DNA of 64,000 bases from Agromyces sp. CF514 (GTDB lineage Bacteria; Actinomycetota; Actinomycetes; Actinomycetales; Microbacteriaceae): NCBI RefSeq assembly GCF_900113185.1, contig NZ_FOZD01000001.1:1612001-1676000 (forward strand). The letters are read 5' to 3'. Shown one piece after another: positions 1-8,878 of this stretch. The translations under genes were made by a program, and so were the position numbers. How positions within the stretch are numbered: the stretch's first letter is position 1; every line of letters begins with the position of its first letter. The notes below the pieces were generated by a model. That model searched no databases, was not told the origin of the DNA, and saw only the letters and a program-made list of their open reading frames with translations.

Positions 1-2
1 GC

Positions 3-1022
3 GTCGCCGCGCACACGGGCGTCCGCCCGGAGGTGCTCGCGTTCGTGCAGGCCACCTCGCCGTTCATCGATCCGGCGACGCTCGACCGGGCCGTCGAGCG
101 CGTTCGCGGCGGCGGCGAGGACGTCGTCTTCTCGGCCGTGCCGACCCACGTGTTCCTCTGGCGCGAGACGCGCGGCGGGGCCGGGGGCGTGAACCACGAT
201 GCATCCGTTCGCCAGCGCCGCCAGGATCGCGAACCCGAGTTCGCCGAGACGGGCGCCTTCTACGTCATGCGCGCCGACGACTTCGAGCGCTCCGGTCACC
301 GCTTCTTCGGCCGGGTCGGCATCGAACGCGTGCGCGCCGACCACGCGATCGAGATCGACGACGCCGACGACCTCGCCCGCGCCCGCCTGCTCGCCACGAC
401 GGCCGACCCGCTCGCCGGGGTCGGCGATCCGCGGCATCCGATCGTCGACGTCGACGCGGTCGTCACCGATTTCGACGGCGTGCACACCGACGACACCGCC
501 TGGGTCGACACGCTGGGCCGCGAGTCGGTGCGCGTGAGCCGCAGCGACGGGGCCGGCGTCGCCCGGTTGCGGGCGGCCGGCGTCCCGGTGCTGATCCTCA
601 GCGCCGAGGCGAACCCGGTCGTCGCCCGCCGCGCCGAGAAGCTCGGCGTCGAGTGCCTGCACGGCGTCGATGCGAAGGGCGAGGCGCTCGCCGAATGGGC
701 CGAGGCCCGCGGCGTCGACCTCGACCGCATCGCCTACGTCGGCAACGACCGCAACGACCTGCCCGCGCTCGAACTCGTCGGTTGGCCGGTCGCCGTGCGC
801 GACGCGGTGCCCGACGTGCTCGCCGCGGCCCGGCACGTGCTCGAACGCCGTGGCGGGCACGGTGCGGTGCGAGAGCTCGCCGACCTGGTCCTCGCCGCGC
901 GCGAGCAGACCCTCCGCGAACGGGCGACCCGCGACGCGGCGCGAGACGACGCGACCCGCGACGCGGCGCGAGACGACGCGACCCACGACCACCCCCACCA
1001 CGTGCGCGCCGCGGCGCGCTGA
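3..1022 (+). CDS. neuA: CMP-sialate (acylneuraminate) cytidylyltransferase fused to a KdsC-like HAD domain, 5' partial
   Basis: The gene enters from the left edge, so its N-terminal nucleotide-binding part is missing; the reading frame is open from base 3. The first ~125 visible codons are the C-terminal half of an acylneuraminate cytidylyltransferase (QATSPF, ETGAFYV, HAIEID-D), which activates a sialic-type sugar with CTP. From about base 440 a HAD domain follows: DFDGV (aspartates at 468-476), LSAE and GNDRNDLPAL. This order matches animal CMP-sialate synthetases and some bacterial NeuA proteins, where the HAD part acts as a phosphatase or oligomerisation domain. Both motif I aspartates are present, so phosphatase activity is possible. 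The tail (codons from about 905) is a charged low-complexity extension built on a 27-bp repeat. neuB follows after 16 bases. Confidence 0.85.
   Translation, partial: VAAHTGVRPEVLAFVQATSPFIDPATLDRAVERVRGGGEDVVFSAVPTHVFLWRETRGGAGGVNHDASVRQRRQDREPEFAETGAFYVMRADDFERSGHRFFGRVGIERVRADHAIEIDDADDLARARLLATTADPLAGVGDPRHPIVDVDAVVTDFDGVHTDDTAWVDTLGRESVRVSRSDGAGVARLRAAGVPVLILSAEANPVVARRAEKLGVECLHGVDAKGEALAEWAEARGVDLDRIAYVGNDRNDLPALELVGWPVAVRDAVPDVLAAARHVLERRGGHGAVRELADLVLAAREQTLRERATRDAARDDATRDAARDDATHDHPHHVRAAAR
924..984 (+). repeat. 27-bp tandem repeat in the neuA tail
   Basis: Two identical 27-bp units (924-950 and 951-977) plus the first 7 bases of a third (978-984) encode repeated Arg/Asp/Ala-rich residues at the C-terminus of the NeuA-HAD protein. 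The length is a multiple of three, so copy-number change keeps the frame. Confidence 0.9.
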
Positions 1023-1038
1023 ACGCGAGGAGCAGCTC

Positions 1039-1911
1039 ATGTCGGTGCGCATCGGACGATCCCTGATCGGCCCCGGAAACCCCGTCTACGTCATCGGCGA
1101 GATCGGCCTGAACCACAACGGAGACGTCGAGATCGCCAAGCGGCTCATCGACGTCGCCGTCGAGTCGGGTGCGCAGGCCGTGAAGTTCCAGAAGCGGACG
1201 CCCGAGATCGCCACGCCCGAGCACATGCGCGACGTGCTCCGCGAGACGCCGTGGGGCACGATGACCTACCTCGAGTACCGGCACCGCGTCGAGTTCGGCG
1301 AGGCGGAGTACCTCGAGATCGCCTCGTACGCGATGCGCGCGGGGGTCGACTGGTTCGCCTCGCCGTGGGACGTCCCCTCGGTCGCGTTCCTCGAGGGACT
1401 CGATGTCGTCGCCCACAAGGTGGCCTCGGCCTCGATCACCGACCTCGAGCTGCTCGACGCGCTCGCCGCGACGGGCAAGCCGATCATCCTCTCGACGGGC
1501 ATGTCGACCATCGAGGAGATCGACCGGGCCGTCGACCGCCTCGACCGCGACCGGCTCGTGCTCATGCACGCCACGTCGAGCTACCCGATGCCCGAGCACG
1601 AGGCGAACCTGCGCATGATCCAGACGCTGGGCTCGCGGTACCCGGGCGTGCCGATCGGGTACTCGGGCCACGAGCGCGGCCTCCAGATCTCGCTCGCCGC
1701 GGTCGCGCTCGGCGCCGTCGCCGTCGAGCGGCACATCACGCTCGACCGGGCCATGTGGGGGTCCGACCAGGCCGCCTCGCTCGAGCCGCAGGGGTTCGAT
1801 CACCTCGTGCGCGACATCCGCATCATCGGCGACGCCATGGGCGACGGCGTCAAGCGCGTGTTCCCCGGCGAGGAGGCACCGCGCGCCAAGCTCCGTCGCG
1901 TGCCCGCATGA
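1039..1911 (+). CDS. neuB: N-acetylneuraminate synthase-type enzyme NeuB without a SAF domain
   Basis: This 290-residue protein is a NeuB-type synthase, which condenses a six-carbon N-acetyl sugar with phosphoenolpyruvate to form a nine-carbon nonulosonic acid. The TIM-barrel motif IGEIGLNHNGD is at residues 19-29 (E21, H26, N27), KFQKR at 49-53, and STGM, SSYP and GYSGHE follow in family order. Typical NeuB proteins are about 340 residues with a C-terminal antifreeze-like SAF domain; this one stops right after the barrel (VFPGEE...). The SAF domain normally covers the active site of the partner subunit, so its absence is notable. The ATG has a GAGGAG-like site 7-12 bases upstream and the gene is cotranscribed with neuA. 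The exact sugar (Neu5Ac, Kdn or legionaminic type) cannot be read from sequence. Confidence 0.88.
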   Translation: MSVRIGRSLIGPGNPVYVIGEIGLNHNGDVEIAKRLIDVAVESGAQAVKFQKRTPEIATPEHMRDVLRETPWGTMTYLEYRHRVEFGEAEYLEIASYAMRAGVDWFASPWDVPSVAFLEGLDVVAHKVASASITDLELLDALAATGKPIILSTGMSTIEEIDRAVDRLDRDRLVLMHATSSYPMPEHEANLRMIQTLGSRYPGVPIGYSGHERGLQISLAAVALGAVAVERHITLDRAMWGSDQAASLEPQGFDHLVRDIRIIGDAMGDGVKRVFPGEEAPRAKLRRVPA

Positions 1912-3419
1912 TGTTCGACCGGTCGAGGTCCGCAGGTGCAACGGATGCCGCGGGCCGGCGCCTGCTGGTCATCGCCGACTCCGACTCGTACGTGAAGTGG
2001 GGTGCGACCCTCGCCTCGACGCTGCCGCCGCATTGGCGCGTGCAGCTCGTCGTGCTCGCCTCGCCCGTGCAGCCGAGCGCGACGCAGCTCGCGCACGCGC
2101 TCGCAGGCACGGCGTTCTCACCGACCCGCACCCGGATCCTGCACCTCGACGATCTCGACGGGCTGCTCGACGTGTTCGATCCGCATGCGGTGCTGCTGTC
2201 GCTCCGCGGTCCGTTCGTGCGCGTCGTCGCTCCGCTCATCGAACGTCGTCCGAATCGACCGGTGCTGGTGAGCGGGTTCCCGGGCCTCACGATCCCGGCG
2301 GTGCCGAAGGCGGTGGTCTACCGCGAGCAGACCGACCTCGTGGTGCTGCACAGCCGCCGCGAGGTGCGCGAGTTCCGGGCGAACGCCGCCGGACTCGGAC
2401 TCGGCACGACCTTCGCGCTCGCGACGCTGCCGTTCCTCGCGGGCGCGGGCGCGGGCGCGGGCGGAGGCGCGCGTGCGACGGCCGACGGCCCCGATCAGGG
2501 AACGACGGATGCCGCGGCCGCGCCCCGGAGAGACGGTGCGGACCGGCCGGGGGCCCGCCCGGAGGCATCCGCCCGCACCGACATCGTGTTCGCGACCCAG
2601 GCCAAGGTGCCCGCGGAACGCGAGGACCGCGTCCACCTGCTCGGCGCGCTCGCCGAGCTGGCACGCCGGCGACCCGACCGGCGCGTCGTCGTCAAGGTGC
2701 GTGCCCGGCGCGGCGAGGCCCAGACGCACGACGAGTCGTTCGACTACGCCGACCTCATGTCCGAGGTCGACCCGCCCGCGAACCTGGTGATCGAGGACGG
2801 CCCGATGGCCGAGAAGCTCGCGCGGGCGTCCGCGCTCGTCACCGTCAGCTCGACCGCCGTGCTCGAGGCCGTGGCGCTCGAGCTCCCTGCGCTCGTGATC
2901 CAGGACTACGGCGTCTCGGCGGCGATGATCAACCTCGTCTTCGAGGATTCGGGGCTCATCGGCTCGACGGCCGACCTCGTCGAGGGTCGCTTCAGGTCGG
3001 CGGATGCCTCGTGGCTGGCCGACAACTACTTCCACGACCGGGAGGCGGCCGACTGGGTGCGTCGGCTCGACGCCTTCATCGAGGCGCGCGAGATCGTGCC
3101 GCTCGCGCGCCTGGAGCGTCGGCGCGACCTGTCGGGCGGCGTGCTGCGGGCGGCGTTCGAGCGGCGGCGCATGCTCGGCTCGCACGATCGCAGCGTGCTC
3201 GGCACGCTCGCGTGGGGCGTCGGGGTTCCGGCCCGCGGCGTCGTGCGCCGAGTGCGGCGCCTGCGTTCGCGTTGGGAGCGCCGCGGCGTGCCCACGGCGG
3301 TGCGGGAGCGGGTGGCCGGATGGACGCCCGAGTCCGTTCGTGCGTCTGAAGCCGGGTCGGTGACCTCGGAACGCTCAGCCGACGGCGGACGCGTGCCGCT
3401 CGGCATGGCCGAGGTATGA
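1908..3419 (+). CDS. DUF6716-type putative glycosyltransferase of the nonulosonate locus
   Basis: The 503-residue product begins in an ATGATG pair; the first ATG overlaps the neuB stop (ATGA), implying translational coupling. It resembles the DUF6716 family of putative glycosyltransferases that accompany nonulosonic acid genes in actinobacteria (family recognised from memory, not searched). An N-terminal alpha/beta region (VIADSDSYVKWG, residues 21-32) is followed by a C-terminal region with EDGPMAEKLARAS and VSSTAVLEA, like the donor-binding half of GT-B enzymes. Residues ~179-223 are a Gly/Ala then Arg/Asp/Ala-rich linker. No signal peptide or clear membrane segment is seen. Inferred role: transfer of the activated sugar to a surface glycan. 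The last 45 bases overlap the convergent gene tail-to-tail. Confidence 0.7.
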   Translation: MMFDRSRSAGATDAAGRRLLVIADSDSYVKWGATLASTLPPHWRVQLVVLASPVQPSATQLAHALAGTAFSPTRTRILHLDDLDGLLDVFDPHAVLLSLRGPFVRVVAPLIERRPNRPVLVSGFPGLTIPAVPKAVVYREQTDLVVLHSRREVREFRANAAGLGLGTTFALATLPFLAGAGAGAGGGARATADGPDQGTTDAAAAPRRDGADRPGARPEASARTDIVFATQAKVPAEREDRVHLLGALAELARRRPDRRVVVKVRARRGEAQTHDESFDYADLMSEVDPPANLVIEDGPMAEKLARASALVTVSSTAVLEAVALELPALVIQDYGVSAAMINLVFEDSGLIGSTADLVEGRFRSADASWLADNYFHDREAADWVRRLDAFIEAREIVPLARLERRRDLSGGVLRAAFERRRMLGSHDRSVLGTLAWGVGVPARGVVRRVRRLRSRWERRGVPTAVRERVAGWTPESVRASEAGSVTSERSADGGRVPLGMAEV

Positions 3420-3911
3420 CTCGGCGTTCCGGCGGATGCCCGCCTGTTCGTCTTCGGTGAGCTCGCGCCGCACTTTCGCGGGCACCCCGGCGACGAGCGA
3501 ACCCGGCGGCACGACGGTGCCCTCGAGCACGACGGCGCCGGCGGCGACGAGCGAACCGGCGCCGATGACCGCGCCGTTCAGCACCGTGGCATTCATGCCG
3601 ATGAGGCAGTCGTCTTCGACCGTGCAGCCGTGCAGCACGGCGCCGTGCCCCACCGAGACGCCCGAGCCCAGCACCAGCGGGAACCCGCGGTCCACATGGC
3701 ACGCGACGGTGTCCTGCAGGTTCGAACGCTCGCCGATCGAGATCGGTTCGGCCTCGGCGCGGAGCACCGCGTTGTACCAGACGCTCGCCTGCGCGGCCAG
3801 GCGCACATCGCCGACGAGCACCGCGCCGGGCGCGACGAATGCCGTCGCGTCGAGGACCGGGGCCGGCACTCCGGCGAGGGCGAGGATGCGGGCCGACGGT
3901 TCTGCGCTCAT
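3375..3911 (-). CDS. gamma-carbonic anhydrase-like hexapeptide-repeat protein
   Basis: The 178-residue protein is a left-handed beta-helix of the gamma-carbonic anhydrase/PaaY family. Hexapeptide repeats run from about residue 25 to 160, and the metal-ligand histidines appear as CHVD and the two histidines of GHGAVLHGC. Whether it hydrates CO2 or binds another ligand cannot be said; many homologues have no proven activity. The start is set by ATG at 3911, preceded by a TAGGCT -10 six bases away with no Shine-Dalgarno. It lies 9 bases downstream of the APC permease gene on the same strand, and its 3' end overlaps the DUF6716 gene by 45 bases. Confidence 0.85.
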   Translation of the reverse strand: MSAEPSARILALAGVPAPVLDATAFVAPGAVLVGDVRLAAQASVWYNAVLRAEAEPISIGERSNLQDTVACHVDRGFPLVLGSGVSVGHGAVLHGCTVEDDCLIGMNATVLNGAVIGAGSLVAAGAVVLEGTVVPPGSLVAGVPAKVRRELTEDEQAGIRRNAESYLGHAERHASAVG

Positions 3912-3917
3912 GGCGCC

Positions 3918-3923
3918 AGCCTA
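3918..3923 (-). promoter_or_regulatory. -10 box for leaderless gamma-CA mRNA
   Basis: TAGGCT on the minus strand ends six bases before the ATG at 3911, the spacing of a leaderless transcript. The hexamer contains the TAG stop codon of the upstream permease gene. Confidence 0.5.
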
Positions 3924-5201
3924 GCCGCGGTCGGCGCGCCGGCTTCGGGAGAGCGAGATGCGCACGAGCCGGTACAGCGCGCCCGCGGCGAAGACGGCGA
4001 GGCCGCCGACCACGGCCTCGACGGGCAGGGTGACGACGAGCACGAGGCATCCGATCGCCCCGGCGGCACTCAGCCACCGCGGCACCCGACGTTCGGCCCG
4101 TGGCTGGGTCAGCGCGGCGGCGTTGGCCACGAGGTAGTACGCCAGCACGCCGAACGAGCTGAACCCGATCGCGCCGCGCAGGTCGACGAGCAGCACGAGC
4201 GCCACGATCGCCGCGGCGACGACGATCTCGGCGACCCACGGCACGCGCGTGCGTGCGTGCACCGACGCGAGCGGAGCGGGCAGCTCGCGGTCGCGCGCCA
4301 TGGCGAGCGTCGTGCGCCCGATGCCCGCGATGAGCGCGAGCATCGCGCCGAACGCCGCGACGCCCGCGGTGACCTGCACCACCGGCACGAGCCAGGTCCA
4401 TCCGCTCACGACCACGAGATCGGCGAGCGGCGCATCGCCCGATGCCGCGAGCGCGGCGGGGCCGAGCACGAGCAGCAGCAGCACCGCGAGGGCCGCGTAC
4501 AGGGCCATGACGATGCCGAGCGCGATCGCGATGGCGCGCGGGATCGTGCGGGCGGGTTCGCGAACCTCCTCGCCGAGCGTTGCGATGCGCGCGTAGCCGG
4601 CGAACGCGAAGAAGAGCAGTCCGGCCGACTGCAGCACGCCGTACCAGCCGAGTGCGGGTGCGTCGATGCCCTGCTGCTCGGGCACGCCGTCCGTGAGCAG
4701 CTGCCCGGCGCCGGCGACGAGCACGAGCCCGAGCACGGCGAGCACGGCGGTCACGATCACGGTCGCCGCCTTGGCGGTGCGCGTCACGCCGAGCAGGTTG
4801 ACGCCTGCGAGCACGAGCACCGCGAGCACGGCGACCGGCTTCTCCCAGGCCGTCGGCACCAGGTAGTCGGCCGCGATCAGCGCCATCGCGGCGCAGCTCG
4901 CGGTCTTGCCGACCACGAAGCCCCACCCGGCGAGGAACCCGGGCCATTCGCCGAGGCGCTCGCGCCCGTAGCGGTAGGCGCCGCCCGACTCGGGGTACCG
5001 GGCGGCGAGCTGGCCGGTCGAGCTCGCATTCGCGAACGCCACGAAGGCGGCGATCGCGAGGCCGGCGACGAGCCACGCCCCGGCCGCCTGGGCCGCCGGT
5101 ACCCACACCGCGAACACGCCGGCCCCGATCATCGACGCCAGTCCGATCGCGACGGCGTCGCGCAGGCCGAGGTGTCGGGCGAGGGCAGGGCGGTCGGTCA
5201 C
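3921..5201 (-). CDS. APC-family amino acid/polyamine permease
   Basis: The 426-residue integral membrane protein is an APC superfamily transporter. It opens with a short cytoplasmic stretch and the hallmark SMIGAGVFAVW in TM1 (residues ~21-33), followed by about 12 hydrophobic segments, YRYGRERLGEWPGFLAGW between TM2 and TM3, and GEEVREPARTIPRAI in the loop after TM6. The substrate is probably an amino acid or amine but is not identifiable. It starts at GTG 5201, supported by a TAGGGT -10 six bases upstream. It diverges from the ybaK-type gene; the two -10 boxes face each other across about 50 bases. Confidence 0.88.
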   Translation of the reverse strand: MTDRPALARHLGLRDAVAIGLASMIGAGVFAVWVPAAQAAGAWLVAGLAIAAFVAFANASSTGQLAARYPESGGAYRYGRERLGEWPGFLAGWGFVVGKTASCAAMALIAADYLVPTAWEKPVAVLAVLVLAGVNLLGVTRTAKAATVIVTAVLAVLGLVLVAGAGQLLTDGVPEQQGIDAPALGWYGVLQSAGLLFFAFAGYARIATLGEEVREPARTIPRAIAIALGIVMALYAALAVLLLLVLGPAALAASGDAPLADLVVVSGWTWLVPVVQVTAGVAAFGAMLALIAGIGRTTLAMARDRELPAPLASVHARTRVPWVAEIVVAAAIVALVLLVDLRGAIGFSSFGVLAYYLVANAAALTQPRAERRVPRWLSAAGAIGCLVLVVTLPVEAVVGGLAVFAAGALYRLVRISLSRSRRADRG

Positions 5202-5207
5202 GGTCGC

Positions 5208-5213
5208 ACCCTA
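5208..5213 (-). promoter_or_regulatory. -10 box for APC permease gene
   Basis: TAGGGT on the minus strand lies exactly six bases before GTG 5201; no Shine-Dalgarno intervenes, so the transcript is probably leaderless. Confidence 0.5.
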
Positions 5214-5261
5214 CGGCATGCGGATGTCGCGGCGGTGGCCGGCGGCATCCGCCCGACTTCG

Positions 5262-5267
5262 TAGGAT
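5262..5267 (+). promoter_or_regulatory. -10 box for ybaK-type gene
   Basis: TAGGAT lies six bases before ATG 5274, the leaderless spacing seen repeatedly in this window. Confidence 0.5.
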
Positions 5268-5273
5268 CGACCC

Positions 5274-5765
5274 ATGCCCACCACGCCCAGCCACCCCGCC
5301 GTCGACCGCGTCGCCGAAGCCCTCGCGGGCCACGGCCTCTCGCCCGAGATCGTCTGGTTCGACGACGCCGTGACGACCGCCCCGCTCGCCGCCGACGCAC
5401 TCGGCGTCGAGGTCGGGCAGATCGCGAACTCGCTCGTGTTCACGCTCGACGGCGAGCCGATCCTCGTGCTCACGTCGGGCGCGCACCGCGTCGACACCGA
5501 CTGGCTCGGCGCGCAGCTCGGCGGAAGCATCGGCCGTGCCACGAAGGAGACGGTGAAGGACGCCACGGGGCAGGTGATCGGCGGCGTCGCCCCGGTCGGC
5601 CATCCGTCGCCCGTTCGCACGATCGTCGACGTCGACCTCGCAGGCTACGACCGGGTGTGGGCAGCCGCGGGGCACGCGAAGACGGTCTTCCCGACGAGCT
5701 TCGACGAGCTCGTGCGCATCACGGGCGGCACGCCGCACGCGGTCGAGCCGGGAGCGATCGCATGA
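5274..5765 (+). CDS. YbaK/EbsC-family aminoacyl-tRNA editing-type protein
   Basis: The 163-residue protein belongs to the YbaK/ProX editing family, whose members remove wrongly attached amino acids such as Cys or Ala from tRNA(Pro) and related tRNAs. Supporting motifs: VGQIANSLVF (residues ~46-55), RVDTDWLGAQLG, RATKETVKDATGQVIGGVAPVGH (the conserved lysine and GxxPxG loop) and the C-terminal HAKTVFPTSFDELVRITGG. Length is normal for a stand-alone YbaK domain. The actual substrate is not predictable. It overlaps the next gene by ATGA, so the GNAT gene is probably cotranslated. Confidence 0.88.
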   Translation: MPTTPSHPAVDRVAEALAGHGLSPEIVWFDDAVTTAPLAADALGVEVGQIANSLVFTLDGEPILVLTSGAHRVDTDWLGAQLGGSIGRATKETVKDATGQVIGGVAPVGHPSPVRTIVDVDLAGYDRVWAAAGHAKTVFPTSFDELVRITGGTPHAVEPGAIA

Positions 5766-6337
5766 CCTCGACGTCGGTCTCCTGGCCGCGCCGGGCGGGC
5801 GAGCTCGAGCTGCGGCCGCCGACCCGTGCCGACCTCGATGGCGTGCTCGCCTGGCGCAACGATCCCGCGGTGAAGCGCTGGCTGCTGCGCACGACGGTCG
5901 AGCCCGAGGCGTTCACGACGGCGTGGCTCGACAGCGTCGCGGACCCCGACCAGCACGCCGTCGTCGCCGTGCTCGACGGGCGCGTCGTCGCCACCGGATC
6001 GCTCGACGTGCACGACGGCATGGGGCAGTTCGACGGCGACGACTGGCGCAGGGCCGAGGGCCTGCTCGGCTACCTCGTCGACCCGGCGCACGCCGGCCGC
6101 GGCTTCGCGACCGACATCGCCCGCACGCTCCTCGACCTCGCCTTCTCGGAACTCGGACTTCACCGCGTCACGGCCGGCTGCTTCGCCGACAACCGCGCGT
6201 CGTGGCGGGTCATGGAGAAGCTCGGCATGCGCCGCGAGCAGCACGGCGTGCGCGACTCGTGGCACGCCGAACTCGGGTGGGTCGACGGCTACACGTACGC
6301 GATCCTCGCGGAAGAGTGGTCCTCGCCCGGAGCCTGA
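5762..6337 (+). CDS. GNAT-family N-acetyltransferase (RimJ/RimL-like)
   Basis: The 191-residue protein has the GNAT fold of RimJ/RimL and spermidine-type acetyltransferases. LELRPPTRADLDGVLAWRNDPAVKRWL opens the domain (residues ~15-41), the acetyl-CoA loop is GYLVDPAHAGRGFATDIARTLL (~102-123) and FADNRASWRVMEKLGMRREQ is the C-terminal motif. The acceptor is unknown. The start ATG 5762 overlaps the upstream stop codon. Behind the stop lie three extra copies of a 19-bp unit derived from the convergent galK gene. Confidence 0.85.
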   Translation: MTSTSVSWPRRAGELELRPPTRADLDGVLAWRNDPAVKRWLLRTTVEPEAFTTAWLDSVADPDQHAVVAVLDGRVVATGSLDVHDGMGQFDGDDWRRAEGLLGYLVDPAHAGRGFATDIARTLLDLAFSELGLHRVTAGCFADNRASWRVMEKLGMRREQHGVRDSWHAELGWVDGYTYAILAEEWSSPGA

Positions 6338-6376
6338 GCCCCGGCTTCGACGTCGGCGCGGGCGCAGGGTCGGACC

Positions 6377-6433
6377 TCACGCGTCGCGACCGATGTCACG
6401 CGTCGCGTCCGACGTCACGCGTCGCGACCGACC

Positions 6434-6448
<15 letters not shown>
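6377..6448. repeat. Four 19-bp tandem units; the last is the galK 3' end
   Basis: Units start at 6377, 6396, 6415 and 6434 and begin with tcacgcgtcgcg, which on the minus strand reads Arg-Asp-Ala-stop. The unit at 6434 is the true C-terminus and stop of galK; the other three lie downstream of it as tandem copies that alternate between two variants after the common core. Confidence 0.9.
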
Positions 6449-7593
<1,145 letters not shown>

Positions 7594-7597
<4 letters not shown>

Positions 7598-8796
7598 GCG
7601 GGGGTTCCTTCGGTCTCGGATGCCGCGGCATCCGTCGTCGCGTTCGTCTGGGTGTCGTCGTCCGCCGCCGCGGCGATCGCCCTGCGGAGCGCGTCGGCGG
7701 CGGCCTCGGGTGCGACGTCGCCGATCCAGGCGCCCTTGGCGGCCTCGGACCCGGCGAGGAACTTGAGCTTGTCGGCCGCACGGCGAGGGCTCGTGATCTG
7801 GAGCATCAGCCGCACGTCGTCGCGGTGCTCGTGCACGGGCGCCTGGTGCCAGGCCGCGATGTAGGGCGTGGGGGAGTCGTAGAGCCGGTCGATGCCGCGC
7901 AGCAGCTGGAGGTAGAGCCCGGCGAGCTCGTCGCGTTCTGCGAGCGTCGTGGCGGCGAAGTCGGGCACGTGGCGGTGGGGCAGCAGGTGCACCTCGATGG
8001 GCCAGCGCGCGGCGAACGGCACGAACGCGGTCCAGTGCTCGCCCGAGAGCAGCACGCGGGGGCCGTTGCGCTCGCGCTCGAGGATGTCGCCCATGAGCGT
8101 GGGGCCGTAGTCGTCGATCGCGGCGAGCAGCCGCTCGGTGCGCGGCGTGATGTAGGGGTAGGAGTAGATCTGGCCGTGCGGGTGCGGCAGGGTGACGCCG
8201 ATCTCGCGGCCGCGGTTCTCGAACGGGAACACCTCCTGCACGCCGGGCAGGGCCGAAAGCGCGGCGGTGCGGTGCGCCCACGCCTCGATCACCGTGCGCG
8301 CGCGCGAGCGCGAGAGCGAGCCGAACGAGCCCTCGTGCTCGGGGCTGAAGCACACGACCTCGCACCGGCCGATCGAGGTCTTCGTCCGCTCGAGGCCGAC
8401 GCGACGGAGGTCGGCGAGCGCCTCGGCGTCGGAGGCGCCGGGTTCGGCGAGCGCGGGACCGAACGAGGGGGAGCGGTTCTCGAACACTGCGACGTCGTAC
8501 AGGCTCGGGATCTCGGACGGGTTCTCGGGGGTCTGCGGCGCGAGCGGGTCGAGGTGCGCCGGCGGCAGCATGACGCGGTTCTGGCGTGCTGCGGCGATCG
8601 AGACCCATTCGCCGGTGAGCGGGTCCTGACGCATGTGCGCGTTCGCCGGGCGCGGGTCGAGCACGCGGGCGTCGACCGAGCGCTCGGCCGCGAGCACGGT
8701 GTCGGCGTCGTCGAAGTAGATGAGGTCGCGACCGTCGGCGAGCTGCGCCTGGCGTACCGCGATGGCGGGGTCGAAGACCGGTTCGGTGTCATGCAC
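7594..8796 (-). CDS. galT: Galactose-1-phosphate uridylyltransferase
   Basis: The 400-residue enzyme exchanges UMP between UDP-glucose and galactose-1-phosphate. The catalytic HPHGQ is at residues 205-209 with His207 as the expected nucleophile; the metal-site and HIT-fold motifs FENRGREIG, VHLLPHRHVPDF and WHQAPVH are in order. The C-terminal ~45 residues are an Ala/Thr/Asp-rich tail beyond the conserved fold. It starts at GTG 8796, six bases after a TAGGGT -10. It is first in the galT-galK operon and divergent from deoR across an 82-bp region holding the twin operator. Confidence 0.96.
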
Positions 8797-8802
8797 GCGG
8801 CC

Positions 8803-8808
8803 ACCCTA
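8803..8808 (-). promoter_or_regulatory. -10 box for galT-galK
   Basis: TAGGGT on the minus strand lies six bases before GTG 8796, giving a leaderless start. The first DeoR-type operator half lies just upstream (from 8815), where a bound repressor would block polymerase. Confidence 0.5.
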
Positions 8809-8814
8809 CGCGTT

Positions 8815-8851
8815 TTTCGTTTTGCAAACAACCGGGTTTCGTATTGCAAAA
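8815..8851. promoter_or_regulatory. Twin operator for the DeoR-type galactose regulator
   Basis: Two 15-bp direct repeats, tttcgttttgcaaac (8815-8829) and tttcgtattgcaaaa (8837-8851), lie 22 bp apart, about two helical turns, in the galT-deoR intergenic region. This TTCGnnTTGCAAA-like form is typical of DeoR-family operators in actinobacteria. The low GC content contrasts sharply with the surroundings. Confidence 0.7.
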
Positions 8852-8878
8852 CGCCGCCGGTTGATTGAAGATACCGAC

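Noticed and set aside
598-1941. A 447-codon minus-strand frame opposite neuA and neuB
   Set aside because: Shadow of two genes whose sense products have clear motifs.
2445-2475. gcgggc-type simple repeat
   Set aside because: It encodes a Gly/Ala linker in the DUF6716 protein and keeps the frame; not a mobile or regulatory element.
3076-5400. A 774-codon minus-strand frame across the APC permease region
   Set aside because: Arg/Ala-rich shadow in another frame of the permease gene; no domain, no ribosome site.
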